This document shows positions 25,415 through 33,554 of a stretch of 43,685 nucleotides of DNA, one piece after another. Source of the stretch: Brasilonema bromeliae SPC951 (GTDB lineage: Bacteria; Cyanobacteriota; Cyanobacteriia; Cyanobacteriales; Nostocaceae); NCBI RefSeq assembly GCF_012912135.1, contig NZ_QMEB01000016.1:1-43685 (forward strand). The letters are read 5' to 3'. The first letter of the stretch is position 1; each line of letters begins with the position of its first letter. The translations under genes were made by a program, and so were the position numbers. The notes below the pieces were generated by a model, which did not search any database, had not been told where the DNA came from, and saw only the letters and a program-made list of their open reading frames with translations.

Positions 25415-26251
25415 ATGACAACCTCAATAATACCAACATTACAGAGTAACTATACAGTGAAGCAGCAGCAACAAGATAATCCCTCTCAATACTGCGCACT
25501 TCGATGGTGTCTGGGTCAGTTGCTGGTCATCCCTCCTGGAGGGATAACACAACCCTATATGCCTTCACTGGATAGAAAAGAATTGTTAGTGGAGTGTCTG
25601 AAGCGTTCTCCTGCAAATTTGGTACGCATAGATCCAAGACTTGGTGAAACAAGGTTAAGATTTTGGGCAGATGCGTGCGCTCAAGCCAACAAGCCCATAT
25701 TCCTGCGCATACCCTCGATTGATAAACAGCCGAAACTACTAGACTCAACATTGTGGTGGTTAAAGCGTTTTACTGACTGGCTCACTGCCTTGATTTTTCT
25801 GCTTGCTATAAGTCCAATCATGTTAGGGTTGGTTTTGTTAATGCGCATTTCCTCCCCAGAACCGAGACTACTTTTTTCTTGCCAATGGCATGTTGGAGAA
25901 CGAGGAAAAGTGTTCAAGGTTTTCAAGTTTCGCACAACTACAGCCAGCAAAAAAGCAATGGGAGATAAGGGTATCACATATCCAGAGGATTTGTGCGATG
26001 GAGAAGATAGTCAGAATCTGACAAAACTAGGACGATGGATGCGTAAGTACGGACTGGATCATCTGCCGCAGTTATTGAATGTACTACGTGGTGAAATGAG
26101 TTTGACTGGACCTCGTTGCTGGACTTTGGAAGATGCAGTACGACTCAGCCCAGAAGCACAACGACAGCTCAACAGATTACCAGGAATGATGAGGTCATGG
26201 GAGATTGAAGCAGAGTCGAACCTTTTACATCTGGATAGTTCAACTCTGTGA
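25415..26251 (+). CDS. hepC: HepC-like sugar transferase (phosphoglycosyl transferase)
   Basis: 278 residues. An N-terminal part of about 115 residues precedes a hydrophobic segment (about 121-143), which would insert as a re-entrant or membrane helix. The bacterial sugar-transferase domain follows: FSCQWHVGERGKVFKVFKFRT at 154-174, TKLGRWMRKYGLDHLPQLLN at 203-222 and RGEMSLTGPRCW at 225-236. Such enzymes move a sugar phosphate from UDP-sugar to undecaprenyl phosphate, starting the repeat unit. In the usual LDELPQ motif Asp is the nucleophile and Glu its partner; here it reads L-D215-H216-L-P-Q, so the Glu is His. Position directly before the hepA-like exporter matches the order hepC-hepA known in PCC 7120. 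The ATG at 25415 follows a long non-coding region. Confidence 0.88.
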   Translation: MTTSIIPTLQSNYTVKQQQQDNPSQYCALRWCLGQLLVIPPGGITQPYMPSLDRKELLVECLKRSPANLVRIDPRLGETRLRFWADACAQANKPIFLRIPSIDKQPKLLDSTLWWLKRFTDWLTALIFLLAISPIMLGLVLLMRISSPEPRLLFSCQWHVGERGKVFKVFKFRTTTASKKAMGDKGITYPEDLCDGEDSQNLTKLGRWMRKYGLDHLPQLLNVLRGEMSLTGPRCWTLEDAVRLSPEAQRQLNRLPGMMRSWEIEAESNLLHLDSSTL

Positions 26252-26485
26252 TTTGTTGTTCGTTACCTCATGGCTTGAACACCCTTGAGGTCTTTCACCA
26301 ACTATAAGTATTGGTTCCACCCTTGGAAAGTGACTTTCGCTCTGTTTATTACGACAAAACAACTACTGGAACTTACAGTAGTAAGTAAAATTGCCGCACG
26401 TCAGTCAACGCGTTGCGGCTTTTTGTAAGACCATAATATTTAGAGCGCTCTATCTTCCCTGCAAAACTACGGTTGAATCTCACTC

Positions 26486-28336
26486 ATGCATGTCAAACTA
26501 TCCAAACCAGTCCAAAATTTACTTAAGAATTCAGTCAAGACTACTAAGTTCTGGCAGGACAACTACCTTATATTGCGAGAATTTAAACACTTTCGCCGAA
26601 TCACAGTTTTTGCTTTGGTGTTTTCATTTGTGGCGGCAGTTTTTGAGGGCGTTAATGTCGGTCTTTTGTCTGCCTTTCTGCAAACCTTAACCACTCCCGA
26701 TATCCCGTTTAAGACTCAAATTGATTGGTTCAATACTTCTGTATTGGGAGTGAACGCATCTGCTCCTGAGCGGCTATATCGCGTCTCGGCATTGATTTTA
26801 TTTAGCACTTGGATACGTTCGGGGTTAAATTATTTAGCACAACTTTACACCGAAATAACTCAACTTAATTTAGTTGATAGACTCCGTAAACAAATTTTTG
26901 AGAAACTACAGTCTGTAAAAATTAGTTATTTTAGCAAGACTAAGTCTGGCGAACTGATAAATACTATAACAACGGAAATAGAAAGGCTTAAACAAGCTTT
27001 CGGATCGGCAGCTTTCTTGTTTGCAAGAACACTCACTGCTGTCACGTACTTAGTATCAATGTTCGTGTTAACTTGGCAGTTATCTATCATTTCATTGATG
27101 CTGTTCAGTTTGTTAGCAGTAGCCTTATCTACATTGAATGGTCGCGTGCGGGAGGCAAGTTTTGAAGTAACGAAAGCCAGCAATAGGTTTACTTCAATAG
27201 CCGTAGAATTCATCAATGGGATTCGTACAGTTCAGGCGTTTTCCACTGAAAATTTTGAACGTCAACGTTATTATAATGCCAGCTTGAATCTTTTCACGGC
27301 TTCAAAGAACATTGCCTTGGTATGGATGGTTGTCAAGCCACTTGCAGAGGCGTTAGCGACCACAGTACTCGTGGCAATAATTGTTCTGGCAGTTACAGGT
27401 GTTTTAACTAACGGAGCACCACAAGTAGGTTCTCTATTAACGTTTTTCTTCGTTCTCTTTCGCCTCGTGCCAATTATTCAAGATATTAATGGTGTAGCGG
27501 CGCATATCAGTACGATGTATGGCTCGTCGGAAGTCGTTAAAAAACTTTTGGCAATTGATGAGGAACAGTATTTCCGCAATGGACATATCGAATTTCCTGG
27601 TTTAAAACGTTCAATCGAGTTCGTGTCTGTTGATTTTGGCTACGACTCCGAAAGTTTGGTGCTTAGTAACATTAGGCTTATGATTGAACGAGGCAGAATG
27701 ACAGCATTGGTGGGCGCTTCCGGAGCTGGTAAAACAACATTGGCGGATTTGATTCCGCGATTTTACGATCCAACCCGGGGTCATGTTTTTATTGATGGGG
27801 TTGATTTGCGGGATATTGACATTACCTCACTGCGCCGAAAAATTGCTGTGGTCAGCCAAGATACTTTTATTTTCAACACTTCTGTCCGTAACAATATTGG
27901 CTACGGCTCAGAAGGAGCAACAGATGAGGAAATTTACAAAGCAGCTCGACTGGCAAATGCTATGGAATTTGTCCAAGAAATGCCTGAAGGTTTCAACACT
28001 CAGCTTGGAGACAGAGGCGTAAGACTTTCTGGTGGTCAGCGTCAGCGAATTGCAATTGCTCGTGCTTTGCTGCGGAATCCGGAAATTCTGATTTTGGATG
28101 AAGCAACAAGTGCTCTTGATACTGTGTCGGAGAAGTTGATTCAAGAGTCTATAGAAAAGCTTTCTGTAGGACGAACGGTGATTGTGATTGCTCACCGCTT
28201 ATCGACAATAGTTAAAGCAGACAAAGTCGTCGTACTCGAACAGGGACAGATTGTAGAACAGGGCGGATATCAGGAGTTGCTTGAGCTAAAAGGTAAGCTT
28301 TGGAAATATCACCAGATGCAGCATCAACTAAATTAA
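26486..28336 (+). CDS. hepA: HepA-like ABC exporter (fused TMD-NBD)
   Basis: 616 residues, a type IV (B-family) half-transporter. Six membrane helices are spread over 38-335, joined by conserved coupling segments (YFSKTKSGELINTITTEIERL). The nucleotide-binding domain is complete: Walker A GASGAGKT (410-417), Q-loop Gln458, signature LSGGQ (514-518), Walker B ILILDEATSALD (534-545) and switch H570. It should act as a homodimer. HepA of PCC 7120 is needed for deposition of the heterocyst envelope polysaccharide, and the placement just after the hepC-like gene supports the name. The 234-base gap upstream may hold its own promoter. The start codon has no clear ribosome binding site, so a slightly later start is possible. 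Confidence 0.9.
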   Translation: MHVKLSKPVQNLLKNSVKTTKFWQDNYLILREFKHFRRITVFALVFSFVAAVFEGVNVGLLSAFLQTLTTPDIPFKTQIDWFNTSVLGVNASAPERLYRVSALILFSTWIRSGLNYLAQLYTEITQLNLVDRLRKQIFEKLQSVKISYFSKTKSGELINTITTEIERLKQAFGSAAFLFARTLTAVTYLVSMFVLTWQLSIISLMLFSLLAVALSTLNGRVREASFEVTKASNRFTSIAVEFINGIRTVQAFSTENFERQRYYNASLNLFTASKNIALVWMVVKPLAEALATTVLVAIIVLAVTGVLTNGAPQVGSLLTFFFVLFRLVPIIQDINGVAAHISTMYGSSEVVKKLLAIDEEQYFRNGHIEFPGLKRSIEFVSVDFGYDSESLVLSNIRLMIERGRMTALVGASGAGKTTLADLIPRFYDPTRGHVFIDGVDLRDIDITSLRRKIAVVSQDTFIFNTSVRNNIGYGSEGATDEEIYKAARLANAMEFVQEMPEGFNTQLGDRGVRLSGGQRQRIAIARALLRNPEILILDEATSALDTVSEKLIQESIEKLSVGRTVIVIAHRLSTIVKADKVVVLEQGQIVEQGGYQELLELKGKLWKYHQMQHQLN

Positions 28337-28449
28337 GGATCAATAGCAATATCTAATAAAGCCTAAACGTAAACGAAACTATGAAAAATATGGCTTGAGA
28401 AAATTACCTTAGATAGTGAGTCCTATGAAAGTTACTCTCACATGTAATA

Positions 28450-28609
28450 CTTGATGAGGTATTGGTTGAAGGTGACGTCAATTGATTTCTAGTACCACCT
28501 ACAGATGAAACAGCTATTCCTGAAAAATTAGGTTTTTTAGCTGCTAACGAATCGATGCACCAAGCAAGAAATGGGTAAAGCAGCTAGAAAGACTCCAGGA
28601 AACGAATAG
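28450..28609 (+). pseudogene. Decayed C-terminus of a GT4 glycosyltransferase
   Basis: Reading from about 28450 gives LDEVLVEGDVN, a TGA stop where GT4 enzymes have Gly, then FLVPPTDETAIPEKLGFLAA followed by NESMHQ. After a frame change at about 28570 it continues MGKAARK. The whole is the familiar GT4 ending (PEV..G.NGFLVPP.D...LAEKL..L......MGKAAR). With an in-frame stop, a frameshift and no N-terminal half, it is a remnant. It lies between the hepA-like gene and the GT4 at 28728, so a glycosyltransferase gene has probably been lost there. Confidence 0.6.
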
Positions 28610-28727
28610 CCAGGATTTTTCTAGCAACTAGAACAAATATGGATAAGTCAAAAATTAGCAAAAAATTAAAAATATTTTGTGAGTAAAAAATAGAATTGTG
28701 GGAACTTGAAACTAAAATGGAGGAGCA

Positions 28728-29903
28728 ATGCCCAACCTAATCACAGCTACACAGGAGAGAGCAGAAAAATTGAACCAACCCGAGTATGATGAGAATTTGA
28801 TATATCACTGCTCTAGTTTCAGAGTTAATGGCAATGGAGGAGCTGAAACTTATTTAACTTCTCTCATTCAATCTCGGCAATCTGGTGTGAGTGACTTCGT
28901 TATTAAATCTCTCAAAGAACTTGACCAGAGTCGGTTCAAATTGCTGCACATCCACAGTCCAGATTTATTAGAGCAAGTAAAAGGAGAATGTCCCACTGTC
29001 TTCACTGTTCACAATCACTCATTGTACTGTGCTAGTGGCACAAAATATTTAGCAGCACAGGACGTCATTTGCGATCGCAATTTCTCTTATTTAGGATGCC
29101 TCTGGGGCAAAATAATAGATGGCTGTGGAAGCCGCAAACCCGCAAGAGTGATTCAAGAATTAAAAAGTACTCATCATCTCAACCATTTTATCAGAAATCT
29201 GAAAGTTACTTTTTTGGCTAACAGTGACTATGTTCGGGAACAGTTGATTAAAAATGGCTTGCCACCTCAACAAACTGTAACACTACGCTGTGGTATTACC
29301 GTACCGCAAATAGCGACTGCACCTCTAAGTTTAGAAACATACAAAATAGGGCGAATATTATTTGTAGGGCGAATAGTACCTGATAAAGGACTAGAATGGC
29401 TGCTCAAAACCTTAGTACACACAGATTCGCAAATTCATCTTGATATCGCGGGTGAAGGTTGGGAACGACCACGGTTGGAAAAATTAGCTCAAAAACTCGG
29501 GTTAAACAACCGTATCACTTGGCATGGTTGGTGTGATAGTAACAAATTAAATCAACTTTACGAACAGTGTTTTGCTGTTATCTTCCCCAGTGTTTGGCCC
29601 GAACCAGCTGGTCTTGTCACTCTCGAAGCTTATGCTCATTACCGACCTGTCATTGCCAGCGCAGTCGGAGGTATTCCAGAATATTTACGAGATGGAGAAA
29701 CAGGTATTCTTGTACCAGCTAATAATATTAAGATGCTGGCACAAGCGATAACTCATTTGTCTTCTGATTATCAAAAATGCCGACAGATGGGCGAACAAGG
29801 TCATGCTTTGCTCATGCAAGAATTCACAATGGATGTCCACGTCAAACATTTACAAAAAATTTATGAAAACACAATATCAGAATTTGCCAGTCAAAAAATT
29901 TAG
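28728..29903 (+). CDS. Glycosyltransferase family 4
   Basis: 391 residues, GT-B fold. An N-terminal HCSSFRVNGNGGAETYLTSL segment carries the glycine-rich loop, then HIHSPDLLEQV, VFTVHNHSLYCASGTKY and LANSDYVREQL. The C-terminal domain has GRILFVGRIVPDKGLEWLL, LDIAGEGWERPRLE and the donor motif EPAGLVTLEAYAHYRPVIAS (both Glu present). It has a good AGGAG before the ATG at 28728. The first 25 residues are a polar extension not typical of the family. It probably elongates the lipid-linked unit on the cytoplasmic side. Sugar unknown. Confidence 0.93.
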   Translation: MPNLITATQERAEKLNQPEYDENLIYHCSSFRVNGNGGAETYLTSLIQSRQSGVSDFVIKSLKELDQSRFKLLHIHSPDLLEQVKGECPTVFTVHNHSLYCASGTKYLAAQDVICDRNFSYLGCLWGKIIDGCGSRKPARVIQELKSTHHLNHFIRNLKVTFLANSDYVREQLIKNGLPPQQTVTLRCGITVPQIATAPLSLETYKIGRILFVGRIVPDKGLEWLLKTLVHTDSQIHLDIAGEGWERPRLEKLAQKLGLNNRITWHGWCDSNKLNQLYEQCFAVIFPSVWPEPAGLVTLEAYAHYRPVIASAVGGIPEYLRDGETGILVPANNIKMLAQAITHLSSDYQKCRQMGEQGHALLMQEFTMDVHVKHLQKIYENTISEFASQKI

Positions 29904-29996
29904 TTAGATAATATATGAAAGCTAAATAGGCTTCCTTAATGCCAAACCAAGATAGAGAGTAGTAATTTTATAGTAACATGGAAGGATTTTTATAAA

Positions 29997-31178
29997 ATGT
30001 CACACGTTACTAGCTCCCAAGAGCCTCTAGTCAGCGTTATTATCCCAACTTATAATAGACCAGACTATCTCAAGCAAGCAATTACTAGTGCTGTTAAACA
30101 AACTTATCGAAATATTGAAATTATTGTTTCAGATAATTGCACTCCAGAAAGTTCCCAAGAGGTAGTTAAATCTTTTGGTGATTCACGCATCAGACCAAAA
30201 AGCCCCCAAGAGGTAGCTGAATCTTTTGGTGATTCACGCATCAGACCAAAAAGTCCCCAAAAGGAAAGCCTCCAAAAGGAAAGTCCCCAAAAGGAAAGTC
30301 CTCAAAAGGTAGTTGAATCTTTTGGTGATTCACGCATCCGATTTTTCAGACAGGCAAAAAATGTCGGGATGTTTGCCAATCAGATGAATGCCTTCAAGAT
30401 GGCGCAAGGCAAATACGTTGCCAGTCTCCATGATGACGATATGTGGAATGAGGACTTTCTGGAAAAACTGGTTCCAGCCTTAGAAGAAAACCCAGATATC
30501 ATTCTCGCTTTCTGCGACCAATATATTATAGATAAAGATGGCAACATTGATAATGTTGGTACTGAAGGAAATTCCAAAGCATACAAACGAACTAGCTTAA
30601 AAAAAGGAGTTCATCAACCTTTTATTGAAATTGCAGTCATAGATAAGTCTGTACCAATAGCCGCAGCTTGTGTGATTCGCAAAGAATTTGTTGACTGGGA
30701 TAAGATTCCACAGGAAGTAGGCGGTATGTGGGATTTATATTTATCATATCTATGTTCCCGTTCCGGTCATGGAGCTTACTACTATCCAGAAAAATTGACA
30801 CGGTATCGCGCCCATGAACAAACAGACACAAATCGCAGTGGTAGTCTAGATGCTCAGGCAAAAATTCGCAAAGGAACAGCAGAAATCTTTTGCTACGAGC
30901 AATTTATGGGAGATGAAATTCTCAAGAAATACAACCTGTATTTTAAGCAAAAATGGTTAGAAGCTCATACAACTTTAGCTATAGGTTTGCTACGCTCTGA
31001 AAAGACAACCCAAGCACGTCCTTATCTTTGGCGGGCGCTTTCTGAAGAAAAGTTTAATTTAAGAACTATAGCAGCATTGACTTTGAGTTTCATTCCACGA
31101 CCAATAGCAAATCAATTTAAAAGGCTCAACGCAACTAAAAATAGAATTTTTAAGTCAGAAATGTTAAGTCAGAAATGA
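29997..31178 (+). CDS. Glycosyltransferase family 2 with an internal tandem-repeat insertion
   Basis: 393 residues. The GT2 core is clear: PLVSVIIPTYNRPDYLKQAI at 10-29, IIVSDNCTP at 42-50, and SLHDDDMWNEDFLEKL, which holds the metal-binding Asp residues. Between the DNC strand and the next core strand (FFRQAKNVGMFANQ), residues 53-115 hold an unusual expansion. SFGDSRIR appears three times and QKE-type pentapeptides (SPQKE, SLQKE, SPQKE) fill the gap. The ancestral loop was probably about 50 residues shorter. The frame is kept, so the enzyme may still work with an enlarged surface loop near the nucleotide site. The ATG at 29997 has GGAAGGA at ten bases. The next gene starts 20 bases after the stop, so they share a transcript. 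Confidence 0.9.
   Translation: MSHVTSSQEPLVSVIIPTYNRPDYLKQAITSAVKQTYRNIEIIVSDNCTPESSQEVVKSFGDSRIRPKSPQEVAESFGDSRIRPKSPQKESLQKESPQKESPQKVVESFGDSRIRFFRQAKNVGMFANQMNAFKMAQGKYVASLHDDDMWNEDFLEKLVPALEENPDIILAFCDQYIIDKDGNIDNVGTEGNSKAYKRTSLKKGVHQPFIEIAVIDKSVPIAAACVIRKEFVDWDKIPQEVGGMWDLYLSYLCSRSGHGAYYYPEKLTRYRAHEQTDTNRSGSLDAQAKIRKGTAEIFCYEQFMGDEILKKYNLYFKQKWLEAHTTLAIGLLRSEKTTQARPYLWRALSEEKFNLRTIAALTLSFIPRPIANQFKRLNATKNRIFKSEMLSQK
30153..30341 (+). repeat. In-frame tandem repeats inside the GT2 gene
   Basis: A unit of 48-51 bases (encoding xSPQEVxxSFGDSRIRPK) occurs twice in full and once in part; TCTTTTGGTGATTCACGCAT is identical in all three. Between copies two and three lie 15-base units encoding SPQKE/SLQKE/SPQKE. 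All lengths are multiples of three. The near-identity at DNA level implies recent slippage or unequal crossing-over. Confidence 0.9.
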
Positions 31179-31198
31179 ACTGAAAAGGAAGGTGATGC

Positions 31199-32392
31199 GT
31201 GAAACTCTGTATTGTGACTCACATGGTAAAAAAGGGTGATGGACAAGGACGAGTGAATTATGAGGTTGCAAAAGAAGCCATTCGTCAGGGTCATCACTTG
31301 ACTTTATTGGCAAGTGAAATAGCACCAGAATTGCAACAAAGTAGCCAAGTCAACTGGATTTCTATTCCCGTCAACGGGTTTCCAACCGAATTTTTTCGTA
31401 ATTTCATATTTTCTCAAAAAAGTGCAGATTGGTTGCGGAAACATCGCTCCCAAGTCGATTTGGTGAAAGTGAACGGAGCAATTACATCAGCAGCATCTGA
31501 TGTGAATGCTGTACATTTTGTCCACAGTTCTTGGCTGCGATCGCCCGTACATATTTCCCGTCTCCGCAAAGATTTGTATGGTTTGTACCAAAAGCTGTAC
31601 ACAGCATTCAATGCGCGTTGGGAAAAACAGGCTTTCCAAAAAGCAAAGATTGTGGTGTCGGTATCCGAAAAAGTTGCCCAAGAATTGGAAAGTATTGGTG
31701 TACCCCGTTCTCGAATTCGAGTGATTGTCAATGGAGTTGATTTAGAAGAGTTTTCTCCTGGTACGGTATCTCGTCAAACACTCGGTTTGCCGGAAAATGT
31801 GACTTTGGCGCTGTTTGCAGGGGACATTCGCACACCCAGGAAAAACTTAGATACTGTACTGCGTGCCTTGGTGAAAGTACCAAATTTACATCTTGCAGTT
31901 GTGGGAAGTCCTGAAGGTAGCCCCTTCCCACAAATGGCAGAATCCCTAGGGTTGAATGAACGAGTACATTTTCTGGGATATCGGCGTGATATACCCCAGA
32001 TTATGCGTGCTGTAGATTTATTCGTGTTTCCCTCTCGTTACGAAGCATGTACCCTAGTCTTATTAGAAGCCCTTGCTTGTGGACTTCCCGTCATTACCGC
32101 AACGGCAACAGGAGGTGCAGAATTAGTCACACCAGAATGCGGGGTTGTCTTATCTGACTCCGACGACGTTGAGGCTTTGGCAGAGGTACTGTTGTCTTTG
32201 GTGAATGATCGCAACAAAATGCAACAGATGGGTCAAGCTGCACGCACTGTCGCAGAACAGCATAGCTGGGCTACTATGGCAAAAACTTATGTGGATTTGT
32301 TTGAGGAGTTAAGCAAGAATGAGGAACACCGTTCTCATACCGACTTATCGCCGTCCTCAAGACCTATTACGCTGCCTTCAGGCGCTACTTGA
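31199..32392 (+). CDS. Glycosyltransferase family 4
   Basis: 397 residues, GT-B fold. The start MKLCIVTHMVKKGDGQGRVNYEVAKEA has the glycine-rich loop of donor-independent binding. VHFVHSSWLRSPVH, VVSVSEKVAQELESIGV and IVNGVDLEEFSPG follow. The C-terminal domain has LFAGDIRTPRKNLDTVLRAL and the donor motif RYEACTLVLLEALACGLPVIT. Start is a GTG with the strong site AAGGAAGGTG seven or so bases upstream. The last 20 residues or so (EEHRSHTDLSPSSRPITLPSG) are low-complexity and are read through the start of the next gene, overlapping it by 74 bases; the original C-terminus was probably near residue 373. Confidence 0.92.
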   Translation: MKLCIVTHMVKKGDGQGRVNYEVAKEAIRQGHHLTLLASEIAPELQQSSQVNWISIPVNGFPTEFFRNFIFSQKSADWLRKHRSQVDLVKVNGAITSAASDVNAVHFVHSSWLRSPVHISRLRKDLYGLYQKLYTAFNARWEKQAFQKAKIVVSVSEKVAQELESIGVPRSRIRVIVNGVDLEEFSPGTVSRQTLGLPENVTLALFAGDIRTPRKNLDTVLRALVKVPNLHLAVVGSPEGSPFPQMAESLGLNERVHFLGYRRDIPQIMRAVDLFVFPSRYEACTLVLLEALACGLPVITATATGGAELVTPECGVVLSDSDDVEALAEVLLSLVNDRNKMQQMGQAARTVAEQHSWATMAKTYVDLFEELSKNEEHRSHTDLSPSSRPITLPSGAT

Positions 32393-33242
32393 GCAAACTA
32401 AACCACCTTTTCAGGTGATAGTGGTTGTACGGGATATAGATACTGATACTTGGCAGTTTTTGGAAGAATTCCAAGAAACTACACTGCCACTGGATACCGT
32501 AAAAGTTACAGTTGGGGGAGTAGTTGCAGCTCTTAATGCTGGACTGGAAGCGGTTAAAGGAGATACGGTTTCAATTACTGATGATGATGCAGCACCTCGC
32601 CCTGATTGGTTAGAACGCATCAGTGCTCATTTCACCTCAGACAGTCGCATCGGTGGAGTCGGCGGACGCGATTGGATACATCAAGGTGACAAGCTGTTAG
32701 ATGACTCGTGCGAGGTGGTCGGTCAACTACAGTGGTTTGGGCGAGTCATTGGTAATCATCACTTGGGAATGGGAGAACCCCGCGAAGTCGATGTCCTCAA
32801 GGGTGTTAACATGAGTTTTCGTACCAGCGCGATCGCCGGATTGCGCTTTGATGAGCGGATGCGAGGTACGGGAGCACAGGTACACTTTGAAATGGCATTT
32901 ACCCTAGCTTTAAAGCGGGCAGGTTGGAAGATGATTTACGATCCCGCTGTAGCCGTTGACCACTATCCAGCACAACGTTTTGATGAAGACCAGCGCAATA
33001 GTTTTAATGAAATAGCTTGGATAAATCTAGTTCATAATGAAACGCTTGTGTTACTTGAGCATCTGCCACCTATAAGGCGTGTATTTTTTTTACTTTGGGC
33101 TATATTAGTTGGCACACGGGATAGTTTGGGGTTCGTACAATGGCTTAGGCTTTTGCCCCGCGAAGGCAAGCTTGCGGGGCAAAAGTGGCTAGCTTCCATC
33201 CGTGGGCGTTGGCAGGGATGGCAGGCACATGTTAATCCTTGA
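32319..33242 (+). CDS. Glycosyltransferase family 2
   Basis: 307 residues, GT-A fold. MRNTVLIPTYRRPQDLLRCL opens the domain; SITDDDAAPRPDWLERI (DDD at 88-90) binds the metal and nucleotide sugar; LKGVNMSFRTSAIAGLRFDE and GTGAQVHFEMAF form the acceptor side. A short hydrophobic stretch near 256-270 (RRVFFLLWAILVG) may touch the membrane. It starts inside the preceding gene in another frame, which points to translational coupling. It ends 312 bases before the Wzy-like gene. Confidence 0.92.
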   Translation: MRNTVLIPTYRRPQDLLRCLQALLEQTKPPFQVIVVVRDIDTDTWQFLEEFQETTLPLDTVKVTVGGVVAALNAGLEAVKGDTVSITDDDAAPRPDWLERISAHFTSDSRIGGVGGRDWIHQGDKLLDDSCEVVGQLQWFGRVIGNHHLGMGEPREVDVLKGVNMSFRTSAIAGLRFDERMRGTGAQVHFEMAFTLALKRAGWKMIYDPAVAVDHYPAQRFDEDQRNSFNEIAWINLVHNETLVLLEHLPPIRRVFFLLWAILVGTRDSLGFVQWLRLLPREGKLAGQKWLASIRGRWQGWQAHVNP

Positions 33243-33554
33243 AAGGGATTGATACAGTAGTTTGCTAAAAAGCTAATTGTGACGAGTGGGCAGGGTTTGA
33301 CAATTCAAAATTCAAAATTCAAAATTCAAAAAAATTGTTCTGAATTGATAATTTTGATTTTTAAATTTTCTACAGGGTGTAGTGTTTCCCTACACCCTAC
33401 ACTCTCTAGAAACACCCTACCACGCTCCTCGGGGAAAACCCCCGCTCTGGTTACACTCACCCCACTTGCGGGACTCGGGGGAAATCCCCAAGGGCGCAGT
33501 GGCTCCCCTAGACCCTAGTCCTTACCCGTTAGTAAACTAAAAAATTGAATTAGC
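33243..33554. repeat. Repeat-filled intergenic region
   Basis: 312 bases without a gene. At 33303-33330 the 7-mer ATTCAAA is repeated four times exactly. At about 33425-33510 lies a GC-rich block (CTCGGGGAAAACCCCCGC and CTCGGGGGAAATCCCCAAG, then GGCTCCCC) related to the hairpin repeat at 5-57, 16621-16680 and 36790-36857. A promoter for the next gene is not obvious. Confidence 0.55.

Noticed and set aside
30153-30341. Assembly error as the cause of the GT2 repeat
   Set aside because: The units differ at several bases and preserve the reading frame throughout, which fits real tandem duplication; long reads would settle it.
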